The notes beneath the pieces were generated by a model that was not told the origin of the DNA, made no database searches, and was given only the letters and a program-made list of their open reading frames with translations. Positions 35,851 through 48,748 of a stretch of DNA of 64,000 bases are shown here, one piece after another. A program made the translations under genes and the position numbers. The stretch's first letter is position 1. Each line of letters begins with the position of its first letter. This DNA comes from Druceiella hillmani (lineage: Eukaryota; Arthropoda; Insecta; Lepidoptera; Hepialidae): positions 9,354,001-9,418,000 of the forward strand of contig JAYKKI010000087.1 of NCBI GenBank assembly GCA_039881145.1, written 5' to 3'.

Positions 35851-38384
35851 ATTTGTGATTTATCTATAAGTGACGGTTATAATTACGGACCATCACCGGA
35901 GTTTTATTCTTGATTCTAGCGACATATAAAAAATAATTTCCGTGGAGACATTTCCAGAATGTGCCACGACGGCAAAGAACAATCATAAAAATAGCTTAAA
36001 GTATCATACGATATTTGCTTGAAACCACGCATTTTTGTGAAGGAAGTTCGCAAGATCCGTTTTGGTATTCAAAGTTAGTAAATATAGATGGATTTCACAC
36101 AGGTGGTAAATTTTAATTGTAAGATTATATAGTATAAAAACTTTTAGTATTGAAATGCGTCATTTTTTGAGTGTTCAACTATCACACTATCATTCGGTCG
36201 CTTAAACCGGATATACCGTAATTTCTTAAATCAGATAAATGTTATTCATTCTGAGTGAAATATTATTTTAGGTTAGGATTAATTTGTCCAAATGGCATTT
36301 GTGATATCTTACACTCATCGGCCAAACCAGCAATTATTATTTTTTTCCTTTTCTATATATCTGCGAAATTGAATTGCCTGCTATAGCGAGAGAAAAGGAA
36401 GTAAATTTCATAATAAACTAAATCTTTACCCTTTAAGCTTAAGATTAATTATAATTGAACCAGGCATGCAGCAACATAATTTTCTTTGAATATTTAGACT
36501 CTAAAGTAAGCAAAAATATAAAACGTAACATTGTATAACATAAAATATATGTTATTAACAAGTAACAGATATATTTAAAGTTAATTGTTTATTGGTTTAC
36601 AGTTTTGAAGTTATACTTCAATGTTATCCTGAAAGCATATTCAACGGTTCTGCGGTAAGAGACTGACATATTTTCATATGAGTAGTATGCAAAAAAAGTC
36701 TAAGAACAGCTAGTTCAAAGATAATTGAATAAGCACGATTGATATTACAAAGAAATTATATAACGGTGAACGTTAATATTTTATATAAAATTGGAATAGA
36801 ATCGATCAAATATACAACGAAACTTAACACAAATCTTACAATTTACGCTTTCATTGGTTATTCTCACTAAAGAAATGATTGTCTGCATTGATTAGATGTC
36901 CAAAAAACTCCAATAATTTTTTTTTCGGATTGGATACATACCTTAAGTAAACTTGATTAGATTACTTTAATTAAGAATTCAATTTAGGTACGCAGTTTCT
37001 AACTGTGCTCTAATTTTGTCATTCCATCTAATCTCTCGTGCTATTAGAAACTTGGAATAACTTCTATTTTTGTATGAGTCGTGCGCCATGCTGTACGCAG
37101 AGTGGGATTAATCACCTTTAATCACGTCATCTTAAATTTTTTTTTTAATTTTATTCTTTTTGTTCTTCGCCTACATAATTTGTTCTCAAGGAATGACTCA
37201 ATACTTCTTTTATCGGTAAAGGAATTGCGATTTAATATTCCAATCCTGCAGCCGAACGTGATACATATTCAAGTAATGCTTTTTTATATTACATATCATG
37301 GGGTGAGATTATTTTTGATACCCAATTTTTTAAAACCCTTAAAAGCTTTTTATCGTCGAAAAATTTATTCATAAACAGTTTAGTTGAATACAATTTTATT
37401 TAAATCAGTTAATTTTATTTAATTTTATTTTAATCACTCTTGTAACACAAGTAATCCGGCTTGTTTTAATTTTTTTTTTATTTTACTCTGCGCAATCCGG
37501 TTTTATATTTTTGTACAATTATGTTACACTAGGTGATATTTCAAGAAAATTGTGGCGGGTAGAACATAAGTTACTATAATATTTATAAAGCAATTGTTTC
37601 GAAGATGCAAAGCATATAATTGCGTACATACAATTATAATTGAGAAAACAAATTTCACGATCAATTTTAAATAGCAGAAATTTTGCACGCTAAAGAAAAA
37701 AAGGGTTTGAAAATGTAAATGGAAAGTAATAATAGTATTTTATGTTTATATAAAATTGACAACTAATACCTTCACAGAGCATCTCAGTTCACAAAGATAT
37801 CTCAATTTTAGTATGTAGTTAATAAAATCAATCGTCACCACTTGTCACCAGCGTGTAAGAAGAGAAAAAACAATTTTCTTGCATAATCCTTCCGGTTTTA
37901 GCCGAAAAATTGAGTAAGTTCAACCACAAGATGGTTTATAAGATGAGTTTAATTAGATAACACGATCTCAACCTGGGAATTATTTCAATAATATTTTTAT
38001 TGTCGTAAATTTAATGAAAGGGTCACGCTTATCAGATAGACATAAATTTTCTTTTTTGAAACTAATGCTTGCTATAACATAAGAGGGTACACCTTCATAC
38101 ATTTTTATGCATTTATTGTGGGTTGCTTCCTGCTTTTCGCCCTAACCGGAACTCATGAAATAAAACATTCTAAACTTTTTTCAAGAAATTTCTATATTTT
38201 ATCTGTTCTTTACTCGTCACTAGTTGCTATCTGCTTGCTGAAAAGAAAGTCAATCGCACAACTTTTTATTACTTCTACCAGGAATACTGGAAAATCTGCT
38301 TCCTGAAATCGCTGGGAGAAAGGTCCGAGTTTTGTATTGCCAATCTATATTGTAAGATTATATAATTGTCATAATTATCGTGAA
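35851..38384. other. AT-rich DNA, nothing recognised
   Basis: The 97-codon plus-strand frame at 37081-37374 is hydrophobic and AT-biased, has no known domain and no context to support it. Confidence 0.4.
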
Positions 38385-38389
38385 TATAT

Positions 38390-38440
<51 letters not shown>

Positions 38441-38463
38441 TGTGTATATAATATATATATATA
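38385..38463. repeat. (CA)n(TA)n compound microsatellite
   Basis: TATATA, a CA run (38391-38406), a long TA run and, after AAGTGTG, a further TA run to 38463. Confidence 0.95.
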
Positions 38464-39776
38464 GTGTTTAACACTAAAGATGCAGCAATGCATGCAGCAA
38501 AAGAACCGACGAAACTCTCAGGAAATTACAAGTGTTACGTCGCACACACCCAAACTTTTTAAGTCTTTTTTGTCTCCATTCGTTATGTGCTAAATATGTG
38601 TTTTATCAACCATATATCAGTAATAAATTTAGCTTCATCAAATGTAATTAAAACATTAGACGTGGAAAACTAAATTGCACTTGTAATATAGAAATCGGTT
38701 CATTTTTCTTGAAAGTTATTGCAGTATTATTTTTGCAAATATTTAATCTAATTTAGATAATGATAAATTCAAAACGTTAGGCTAAAAATTATTTAATGCA
38801 GACAATTAGTTATAACAATGAGGCAAATAAAACTTTAATTATTTGTTATTGATTGCTTTCTGCGAAATATTTTAAATAAAAGCCACTAATCATCGTTGCC
38901 ATGTAAGTAGTTTACACACATATGATTACATGTAAATTATGAATAGCACGATAATGCAAATTCTTTAATAAATAACATTTTCCGTACTTTTATGAATTGA
39001 GCACTCGAATTTCAATTTAATAATTTGAAAAATCAACACAAATAGTTATTATAGTCATATATCAATAGACGAAATAGTTAAAACACGTTATCAAAACAAA
39101 AGTATGGATACCGATTATTGAAACTTTTCCTGAGTGTTATATATGTTTTTGAAAGTAAATCTCCATATTCGAAGTCAACGTATGTTCATTACTTCCTTTA
39201 GCATGTTCTGTAAATTTCTGTCATCAAAATATTTCACAAATGAGCTACACTAAAAATTATACTCTATAAATAAGAAATTTAATATAAATCATATAAATTC
39301 TTTAGCTGTGAAAGAATGAAATAAAAATTGTATAATACAATATTTTCATTGAAATGAAAATAACATGTAAAGCCGGAAAATAAAAACACGAAACAAATGA
39401 TGAAAACGATTACAAATGAATAAAGCTCTGATTTTCTTACCCTTTGTGTAATCGATTAAAAATAGAATTCTGTCCATGCATTTAATTGCTAGTTAGGCAC
39501 AAAAACATGTTTTAATGCTAAATTAGTTGTTCAGAATGAAACAAAGGAAATACTTATTATACATAATTATAGATAATGTAAAGTATTGCAAATAAAACAC
39601 CATTTTGATCGTATTGTATTGCCATTATTCAGCTGCTAATAAAAAATAATTTTCAGAGCCCAATATTCAGGTCCAAATTTCGAGAGATATTCAAGTTCTG
39701 CTTTAAAATACCCATATGAGTAAAGTAACGATTAAAAGATATCGAGCAATAAAGTATCGATATCTACAAAAATGTT
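38464..39776. other. AT-rich DNA, nothing recognised
   Basis: No coding or repeat structure apart from a 9-bp perfect inverted repeat (AGATATCGA) at 39737-39765, just left of hammerhead copy 8. Confidence 0.4.
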
Positions 39777-39900
39777 CACAATTAAATGAAACTAGGTGAT
39801 GTAGTATTATTTCTACTATCTTTAATTTCTTTACCACGACCTAGGTTTCGTTGTATTACAACATCTTCAGGTGGGATATTAGCAAAGATCTTTGCTAAAA
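39777..39900. repeat. Inverted-repeat hammerhead element, copy 8 (left half)
   Basis: It starts with TTCACAATTAAATGAAACTA, keeps the whole left arm including an intact antisense hammerhead, and ends at the central AGCAAAGATCTTTGCTAA. The right arm is missing. This arm is the closest of all to the family consensus. Confidence 0.8.
39834..39874 (-). ncRNA. Hammerhead ribozyme motif (type I), best copy
   Basis: Minus strand, 5' to 3': CCAC (39874-39871), CTGAAGA (39870-39864), one extra T (39863), stem II GTTGT with loop AAT and ACAAC (39862-39850), GAAA (39849-39846), stem III as palindrome ACCTAGGT (39846-39839), C (39838), GTGG (39837-39834). All eleven core residues of the hammerhead consensus are present and stems I and II pair perfectly. 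Stem III has only a two-base loop in one molecule, so, as known for similar animal hammerheads, the active form would be a dimer or tandem transcript. Predicted cleavage is between 39838 and 39837. The single extra T next to stem II is the only departure. Confidence 0.7.
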
Positions 39901-42900
39901 AAAAACATTCTAAAACATTCTAAAAACAAATTCTCTAATGACTCGATAATGGCATTATAACCTTTATAATCGTAAGCTCATGTGATATTACATTAGAGGG
40001 ACAGGTTGTCTATAAAGCAAGCCATTAGACATATCACGACCATTAATCTTGTTCCGTTTTAACGATGATATAATATAATTTCTTTTTCCTTTTTATGAGA
40101 GGCAAACTTCTTATAAAATTAAATCTCCTTTTAAAAAATGATTCTTTATATTATATTCAATGAACGCAACACAAATATTTCCCAAGGGTCATAAAAGATT
40201 CTAATTACTTTACCAATATTGATTCCGCGATGTGCTTTATGCTTTTGTGGAGTGTATAATTAAAAGGAACATTGTCATATAGTGTGGAATTATTCTGCGA
40301 CACTCCTCGTAGACATCGTAGATGTCCAACTATAGTATTTATAGTATTACGTTAATGCACGTTCACATTTCGCTCGTTTTTTCTGTTAATTTTTAAACAA
40401 AATATAATTAATACACTTTTTTCCTTCCATAAAACCACAGTCTGTTCTCAGATTTATTTTCATGCGACTTCCAGCTATTTTTAAAGATAACTATAGCCCC
40501 TTTTGTCACCGAATGTTGCGAAGGAAAACCGGATAAAAATATTTTGAAAAAGCACCAGTTACACTCATCCCAAAATAGAAAACGTCAATATAAACTATAG
40601 TCCAGGGAAGACCGTAACGATTGCTGACTGAGCGCTTGGATCGCACGTACAACCCTGATATCTTTAGAATGGCTTTAAGGCGAGCCTCAAATCGCCGAAC
40701 ATATCCCCCATGCAAGGTTTCCTGTCAGTGTTAATTTCTGTCCATAATAATGAAATAATGTGCGACCATTCACTCTCTTAGATTATTTAATATCAAAAAT
40801 ATTAGTATTCATTTCGCGCATTAATTAGGCGTTATTATTTAATGTATATTTCTTCACAAGACTCCTAAAAATTTCGATGTAAAAGTTATGGATATCTCTT
40901 GCCTTTGAGAAAACGAATTCCCTTATAAAAACTAACTTCAACTATATAACACGTAACAATTTAATTTATCAATTTATCATTCAATTTACAGGTTTATAAC
41001 TAAAGCACACTGACGGTACTGGCCGTTTAATCTCACACAGATGCAATTAAAATTAATTGAATCAATTAATGTGTTTAGTTCAAAATTTTATATATTTTTA
41101 AAATATGTAAATAGTGCTTCACTAATTATATGGTGTTCAAATTTTATTTTACAATTTTACCGCCATTTCTTTGTCTTTAATTCGCTCGTTCGTCTCGATA
41201 TTCGGGAGGAATGAAAGAACGGAAGAGCAGAACTCGCACTACGAGGGTTCGGTACACATTTAAATACTTCTAAACATTAAAGGATATATGATAATTCTAA
41301 TTAAATAATTTAAAAATATTAATGTTTCAGATACTTCTAAAAGTAATGTAAGCATATTGCCCACCACAAATTTCACAGGAGTAAAAACAAATTATGAAAA
41401 TATATAAGTCCGTACCAAATTTGAAATTATCTATTTCTGAATTTTTCCGTTTAATTGTTCTTAGAGTTTTCCAGTTACACCGATTATCAAGATCAACCGG
41501 AAGTGGTCTATAAGTGTTGATAGTAAGATTTTTGTATGAATAAAAATAATACGTTTTAAAGGGCCTCATTTTTTTATTGCATGAGCCAAAAAACTATTCT
41601 TACTACCGTTTCAATTCTCGATTTTGGCCGTGAATGATACCTCGTTTAGCAAAAAGAGTATATGTAAAAGACGACTGTGGTCCAAAAGTTTGATGTTTAA
41701 GTGATTTTTGAAAAGAACAAAAGTAATCGAAGATAACAAAAGTAATACAACAAACAGATGTTTTTTGAATATTTATTAATTTATCAATGAACCTCTTTAT
41801 TTGGTGGCTCATTACGCGATATTATCTGAAAGTATTTTGACTGCTTAATTCTATTAGTCCTGGGGTAATATACAAGCAACGATTTATTGCAATTGATGTA
41901 CTGAAAATAATATATTAAAAATTTTGATATAATATGTAGTTACCTAAAAAATGGTATTGTAATTATTGTGGTAGCAGTCTACCGTATTATGATAGCCGTG
42001 TACCATTCCGTGCTTTCGCCTTACAATTAACTCAATAATATTTTGCGATCCACACGCGAACAAAGTTTTCAGCACACCTAGTAAGAAATCTAATTTCAGA
42101 CCAATATCAACTACCATAGATTATACTGGACAAATTTTAGAAGACTGTAAGAAATAATTGAACAGGCAAATGAACGTCGAAACAAAATTAATTGAGCTGA
42201 GGCAACAATAAAATAATAACGTAAATGAACCAGTATAATCTCAAATCGTATAGAACCTGGGAAGTATTCTTTATTAGAGAAAATATGCCTAAATACCATA
42301 ATCCCTTTCCACTACTTGTACATAAGCTCTTATTTGTTTGTTGTTTTTTGTTCGATTTTCGAGTGTAGTTCATTAAAAAAGTTAAGCATGTAATAAAATC
42401 GTACTCCTTTTTGATTATTGATCTCCGTATTGTCTTTTAATTTAGTTTTCAAAACCGGACAGCTCTATTTAATTTTTATATTAGATTATTTTATACATGC
42501 TGACGTCGTTTTATTGTTACCAATGTATATTTCAAAAACTAATGAAGTCATAAAGCATCTCAACATTTAATCCTCCCTGTCTGAAATTTACACAATGAAC
42601 AAAATACAAATACATGGCGAAATAAAATTTCAATAACATTTCTTAACTTTATTTGTTACAAGGGTGTTTGGAGCACGCTTTTATTGTTTTATGAGAATAT
42701 AAATTCACATAATAGATGAGAGTCTAGGATTTTCGTATATATATTTTTAGATTCTTCTTTAAAATGTACATTTCCTTGCAATTACGTAATAATGATTTAT
42801 AATATGAGAAAATACATTATTTTCAATTTGTTTAATTCTTATACGATATATACATTTTGAATAATTAAGTGACGACCCTATTCAATCAAGGCACTATTGC

Positions 42901-43576
42901 AGAATTAGCATCTAGCTCTATAAGAATATATCTCACAATATAAACAAATAAAAGGGAAATCTACATGGACAAATTGGAAATTGTTCTGATTCAAGTAAAA
43001 AGTACGACGAATTTAAGCTCATAAATCTTTATAAAAATACCTTATAGAATCATTAAAGCATTCATCGGTAATTCCAGATATATTGCTGAAAAAGTTAAAA
43101 ATTTCATGTCGTAAGAGATAGCAACTCATAAAATTAATTTCAAAGCTATTTATTTTATAATTTCACGTAAGATAATTTCAGATATGTTGCTAAAATATTG
43201 AAAACTTAAAATTTGTCATAAATAAAGCGAGAATTTATATAAATATAAAATTTGACATAATATATGTCAATATTTAACACAAAAAATAAAAAGGATGTTT
43301 TAGAGAGGATAAATGAAATATGTGAAAATTCTTTTTTAGGCGTGATCATGTTGTGTAAAAAAGCAATTTATAAGATTGATTTCAAAATTACTTATAATTT
43401 TATATACGATCATTCCATATATATCGGTAAAATTGTTGTAAAACTTTACTTCTCGTATTGTTTCAAATTATTCGTAAATTCTCAATTTCAGAATGAAACT
43501 GAGACTTAAACAGTACATGATAATAATGATAAACCGTTTATTTTTAGAATACATTGTACAAAATAAGTTACTTATT
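39901..43576. other. AT-rich DNA, no gene recognised
   Basis: The minus-strand 69-codon frame at 40506-40715 is GC-richer than its surroundings but matches no family I know. About 41226-41262 (AACTCGCACTACGAGGGTTC) is a scrap of the insect repeat also seen at 11449 and 26753, here in the opposite orientation. Other frames (41327-41812, 42111-42373, 43264-43509) carry no recognisable motif. Confidence 0.4.
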
Positions 43577-43939
43577 TCTTCATCTTTGCGTTACTTATGC
43601 ATTTAAAACACACAACTGAAGAAACAAATCGAGCTTCAATTAAAACATATACATCACAGATAATTCCAACTGCACGTGAATAGATTAGTTGGAAATTTAA
43701 AAAAAACTAATTTAAATTTGTATTTAAATACAAATATAATTTTTCTTTTATATTATGTCTTCATCTTTGCGTTACTTATGCTATTAAAATATACAATTGA
43801 AGAAAAAAATCGAGCTTCAATTAAAACATTACATACATCACAGGAAATTCCAACTGCACGTGAATAGACAAGTTGGAAATTTTAAAAAATCTAATTTAAA
43901 TTTGTATTTAAATACAAATATAATTTTTCTTTTATATTA
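43577..43939 (+). repeat. Tandem duplication, unit about 181 bp
   Basis: Copy one 43577-43757 and copy two 43758-43939 agree through TCTTCATCTTTGCGTTACTT, then GAAGAAA, ATCGAGCTTCAATTAAAAC, ATTCCAACTGCACGTGAATAG and a terminal palindrome ATTTGTATTTAAATACAAAT. They differ by a few substitutions and small indels, so the duplication is fairly young. The short plus-strand frame at 43676-43867 crosses the junction and is not a gene. Confidence 0.9.
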
Positions 43940-44531
43940 AACATGAATACTTTAAATTAGTTTTATTCGAGTACCCATTTTTGAGTAAACAGCTCCTCTC
44001 TCATCCTCGAGCGGAGTATGTCTGTTGGGAATCTGGCTTAGATTTGTCGCTCCAACGAGCGCGCTTATACCCTCGTGATCTGCTATACGAAAAATAGCGT
44101 CATCAAAATTTGATTGATATTTTTCATAAAGGTCGATGATCCCTGATATTGAAAGTTTTTGTCTAATTTTTTTCTGTTCTTAATCTATATAATCACTATT
44201 AACATTTAACATTGTAACGAATAAGAAACTATATCAAGCTCTCGAAGTAGCGAACTGCTTTTTTATCCACGAATAATAACTGCATGTTAATTCATTAATT
44301 AGGTTGTAACAATAAATCTACGAAAAAACAAAAAAGTTATAGGGTATTTTACTTAATATTTGTAAGTTTCTAATTTCATAGTTATAGTGCTTGTTTTCTT
44401 ACAAATCAAGATCAATACGCTTAACAAAAATAAAAAAATACAAATTAATATCTACGGGGATTTGAACGCGTGTGATTTAGGTTCTGACGACTTGTCAATT
44501 GATTTAATACCCGCTTGGTTATTGTCTTCCG

Positions 44532-44573
44532 TGCGAGTAACGTTTCATTAAATGCGAGTAACGTTTCATTTAA
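44532..44573 (+). repeat. 21-bp tandem duplication
   Basis: TGCGAGTAACGTTTCATT occurs at 44532 and 44553, with AAA and TAA as the remaining three bases of each unit. Confidence 0.9.
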
Positions 44574-45279
44574 CCAATATTGGACATTCGTAGTATTTAT
44601 TATCGAAGGATACTCCTTTTACTTATTTTATATCATACGCGATTACTTAGTAAGTCTATCTTCCAATTTATTCTCCCGTTTGTTCAATTTCAGTTGATGT
44701 GATTTTTTGAGAAGATAACAAAATACAAGTTACAAGAAATAACTTGTACTGAAATAAAATTATCCGTAAACGTTAAATAAATTTATATTATTTTCCAAAT
44801 TTTACTTCAGATTTCGTATTTCTTACTTGTCATATTGAAAATGTGCATGAAAATAGCATGTTAGGTTGTAATGAATCAATACTGGCAACCTAAATGGCAA
44901 AAAAAAAGTGATGTAATCAATTTCGGTCATATTATTAATCAGCAACTTCAAAAGGATTTAAATACGATATATTGTACAATGTGACAAAAGAATAACCAAA
45001 TTAAGAAAAAATTGGATGCTGGCTATTCAAATTTGATACAAATTTAAGCTTGTTGTAAAAATAGATCGATGAAGAAAATAATATCAACAATTATATGGGC
45101 CTACAATTTTAGTTCAAAATTTCACAATCAACCTAAAAAATCGCAAGTGGTTATGTGACTCGGACAATTACTACCTATTTTTCCATTCCATTTCTCTTTC
45201 ATCTTTTATTTGTTAACTATTGATTGGACGCTAATTTGTATAATAGACATCTATTTGGACAAGTAATAATTAATAAATA
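44574..45279. other. AT-rich DNA, nothing recognised
   Basis: No coding or repeat structure identified. Confidence 0.4.
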
Positions 45280-45690
45280 TACAAAAATTTTAATATATTT
45301 TGCGTTAATTTTGTAGAAACTCGTTACCGCTTAATTTTCATTCATAACTAAATGAAACTTTTTGTTTGTTTCTACCTTATTTAATTTTTTAATCACGATT
45401 TTGTTGTATGACAACATCGTCACTTGAGCAATTTCTAAAGATTTTTTGTATGAATCTTTACAAATTGCCCCCCTGAAGATGGTGTCATACCTACAACGAA
45501 ACCTAGGTCGTAGTTAAGAATTTAAATAAATTAGAAATAATACTACATAACGTAATTTCATTTAATTTTGAATAAAATATTGAATATATTTGGCATTAAT
45601 TTTGTAGATATTCGTTTTAATTCAATTTTTCACAACTAAATGAAACTATCTAATTGTGTAAAAAATTAAATTATTGTGAATGAAAATTAA
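45280..45690. repeat. Inverted-repeat hammerhead element, copy 9 (full length, diverged)
   Basis: The only copy with both outer ends: the left end from about 45290 (TATATTTTGCGTTAATTTTG) and the right end to about 45620 (GAATATATTTGGCATTAATT), followed by a second partial left arm (CACAACTAAATGAAACTATC, about 45630). Between them lie the two arms with a centre at about 45440-45465. The plus-strand core in the right arm keeps CTGAAGA (45473-45479) and GAAA (45498-45501) followed by CCTAGGTC, but stem II has four extra bases and stem I is mispaired. The left core has lost ACCTAGG. An old copy that gives an element length of roughly 330-350 bp. Confidence 0.75.
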
Positions 45691-47974
45691 GTGAAATATT
45701 CAATAATTATTCTCAAATAAGTACCAATGCACCGTTCCCGACAAAGCAATACATTTTAAAATATTAAGAGCTAAGATAATGCCTAGCAGATATTTGGCTT
45801 AGAATTATAAAGTACCAACAAATAAAAGAGCGAACCACTTATTTATTGAAAAGATGTTTTAAATAAGCGGGCTCTATATATTTTAAAATTTAAGGAGGAA
45901 GACGTCTCCAAAATATCTTATGATTTGCCAAGACTTCCGGGATAACAATGCCGGAAAATTTGATAAATTTAGAAAAATAAGACAACTTTAAATCTAATTT
46001 TATCAATTATCTTCCGAATGTCTAGTCTACAAGTATCTGTATGATGACAGTGTAAAGCTACAAATTCATAGAATATTTGATAAACAATAATTATTCACAA
46101 AGCAGTGAAAACATTTACAGCGAACGCTTTGTAGTGATATATGCGTAAACTGTTTTACGTTCAGAATAACCAAAAATATTTATGTTAAAATATTGAAACG
46201 TTTCACAAAGGAGTTCCTTTTCACACACAAATATAACGCTCTATGCGAGACTTTTGCATCGGAAAGCGAAAATTTTATCAACGTTTTTTCTTCAAAGGTA
46301 ATATACGAAATATATTGCTGTACAAGTTTCATACTAAGCACTTACGACTATAGACGCATAGACTTATATTTAACTTGTGCCTTTGTCTTTGACAGACGTA
46401 TCTTGTGCCTTTGCCGTAAATAGCGCTACACATTTGAATATGTCGCGGACGTAGTGATAAATTTTAATTTTAATATGTAAAATATATGTTTCTCAATGTT
46501 ATCCGACAACGATGTTCAATTTATTTTTTATTGTAATCTCAATTAAATTTTCATCTATATTATACAGGGATTATAAAAGAAGAAAACATATAAAATTACC
46601 CAATGTTAATAACTTGAAAAATCGTTTAAACTCTGTTTAAAGCGTTTGAATATCTTTAAAATCAGTTTTAATACTTTTAATGTAATCTATTTAATACGTT
46701 TCGTAATACGAATGAAGTTCCTATATATTATTTAATTATATACGTGCCTCCCACATAGCGGTTCCAAATATTATATGATCACGAAAACTTGGTTAATTAA
46801 CCAAAACAATATAATGTTGGAGCAACTTGAACCTCGTCTCATAATAAAAAAGAATAATCGAAATGAAATAAAGTAGAATTTGCACGATACCATCATTTTC
46901 CAGAATATTCTATCCTAAATATTCTTCCATCAAAAGGAATTTGTTTCAATTTAGTTACTTACTAGAGATATCTACCCAACAACTAAATAACCAATATATA
47001 ATGTCAACCCTCTTTTTAAGTCTAACCAATTTTTACAAACACGTTATTATGCATTTATTAAAATTTGTTTATGCATATAAAAGGTTTATAATGTAATCAC
47101 GTTGCAGGAAATATAAAATTTATAAAGAAGAGACATTTAGCAATATAATTTCTTCTTTTTCTTATTCAAGTCGACTATGATACGCCTCATTACATGATAC
47201 GCCTAAATATTTAAACTAATTCAAAAAGAATCTTTATCTTGATCCATATTTCTTAGAATTTGTGAAAACATTTTGACGATCATGAAATTCAGATAAGTTT
47301 TTATTTTGAATTTGGCCTTAGAGTTGTGACTAAAAATATTTCAAATTGTTGTGTATTTAATGGTTTCGTAACTTTTGTAATATTTGATATACCAGCGAAG
47401 ACTAAATTAATTTAAAACTTATTAACTAATAATGCTAATTATCAGATAACAATTAATCGAATAGCCCATTTCATCGTGTTAGTGAGTTGACTATTATTAA
47501 ATTTGCGGCTTCACTTTGCATTGAGTGTACAGAAGTCTCACAATAAATCAATGTTCATTAGTCCTGCCCAGTGAAGCAAGTTTTAATATAAAAATAACTT
47601 CTTATTTAGAGAATGCCTTCATTTCTAAATTGAGTAAAATATGTATATATTTCTATAATAAGGTAGTATTGAAGTAGATCCAGTATTTAAACAAACGCTT
47701 CAAGTTATTATTTAAATGACTATTGGTTTTATATATCTACAAAGCTCAGTTAAAATTAATTTGTGTCTTTGATTATGTTTGATATTAAACCCTTTCACAA
47801 ATAGTGACTAAGCCCTGCTAAAGAGGAAAGGAAACTTTATGAACAGAATGAAATTGAAAATTGTTTACCTCATGAACTAAAAACATTTGTAGAAGCTATA
47901 TAAAATTTTTATTATTACTTTATAACCAAAAAATGTAACGTTTTGTAAAATGTAACAAAAAAATCCCTAATGCG

Positions 47975-48005
47975 TTGAAACAGGGGTTGGTAACCCCTGT
48001 TTCAA
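47975..48005. repeat. Perfect hairpin, 14-bp arms, 3-nt loop
   Basis: TTGAAACAGGGGTT (47975-47988), loop GGT, exact complement 47992-48005. GC-rich for its surroundings. Confidence 0.9.
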
Positions 48006-48748
48006 TGTAATATTCAAATAAACGATACTTTGATAATGTGAGTGGATTACGCTTATTGATTTGCCTCACTTAATTTAAAGTTTTGAAAAAAGTAACTTTA
48101 AATCTTATGACAATTTTTATAGAGATTACACATCTTTTTATACATCGTAAGATAAATTATGATATGAATATAGAAAATACATGAATTATCTGCATTCTTA
48201 GAAACTATTTGATTATCTAGAAAGAGCAGGTAACAAGGATTTGAGAGTCACAAATATCGAACAAATTCAGCTGACATAATTTAAATATAAAACACATCTA
48301 GTTATATAATAGATAATCAATAGAAGCGAGGAAAATGGAAGTTTTACATCATTCATATCCATTTCCGCACTCGGTCTATATATTACATTTATTAACAATA
48401 ACATTAGATAAGTAAAATTTTACTTTTCATAGGATAAATTAATTTTTTTTCTTTCCTTGAAATGGATTCCATTTATTTCTCCGTTTAAATCAAAATATTA
48501 ATATCAATTATTAAACTTACACGCATAGTACGCGCTCACACTTTCATATCTACTTATGAAAAAATAACGTTAATAAGTTAAAAGTTATTTGTGAAATAAA
48601 TGGCGCAGATAATAAGCATCACCTATAAAGACTAAGAGCTTTGACCAGCATTCAACTTTTTGCCATGTTTAAAAACAATGTTAGGGTAAATAAGTGCTTA
48701 ATATCGGTTGTCATAAAATGATAGTCGATTCACTCGAAGACTAAATGT

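Noticed and set aside
38275..38493. 72-codon minus-strand frame
   Set aside because: Most of it translates the CA/TA microsatellite.
47975..48005. GC-rich hairpin as a bacterial rho-independent terminator
   Set aside because: No following T tract, no adjacent gene, and the genome is eukaryotic.
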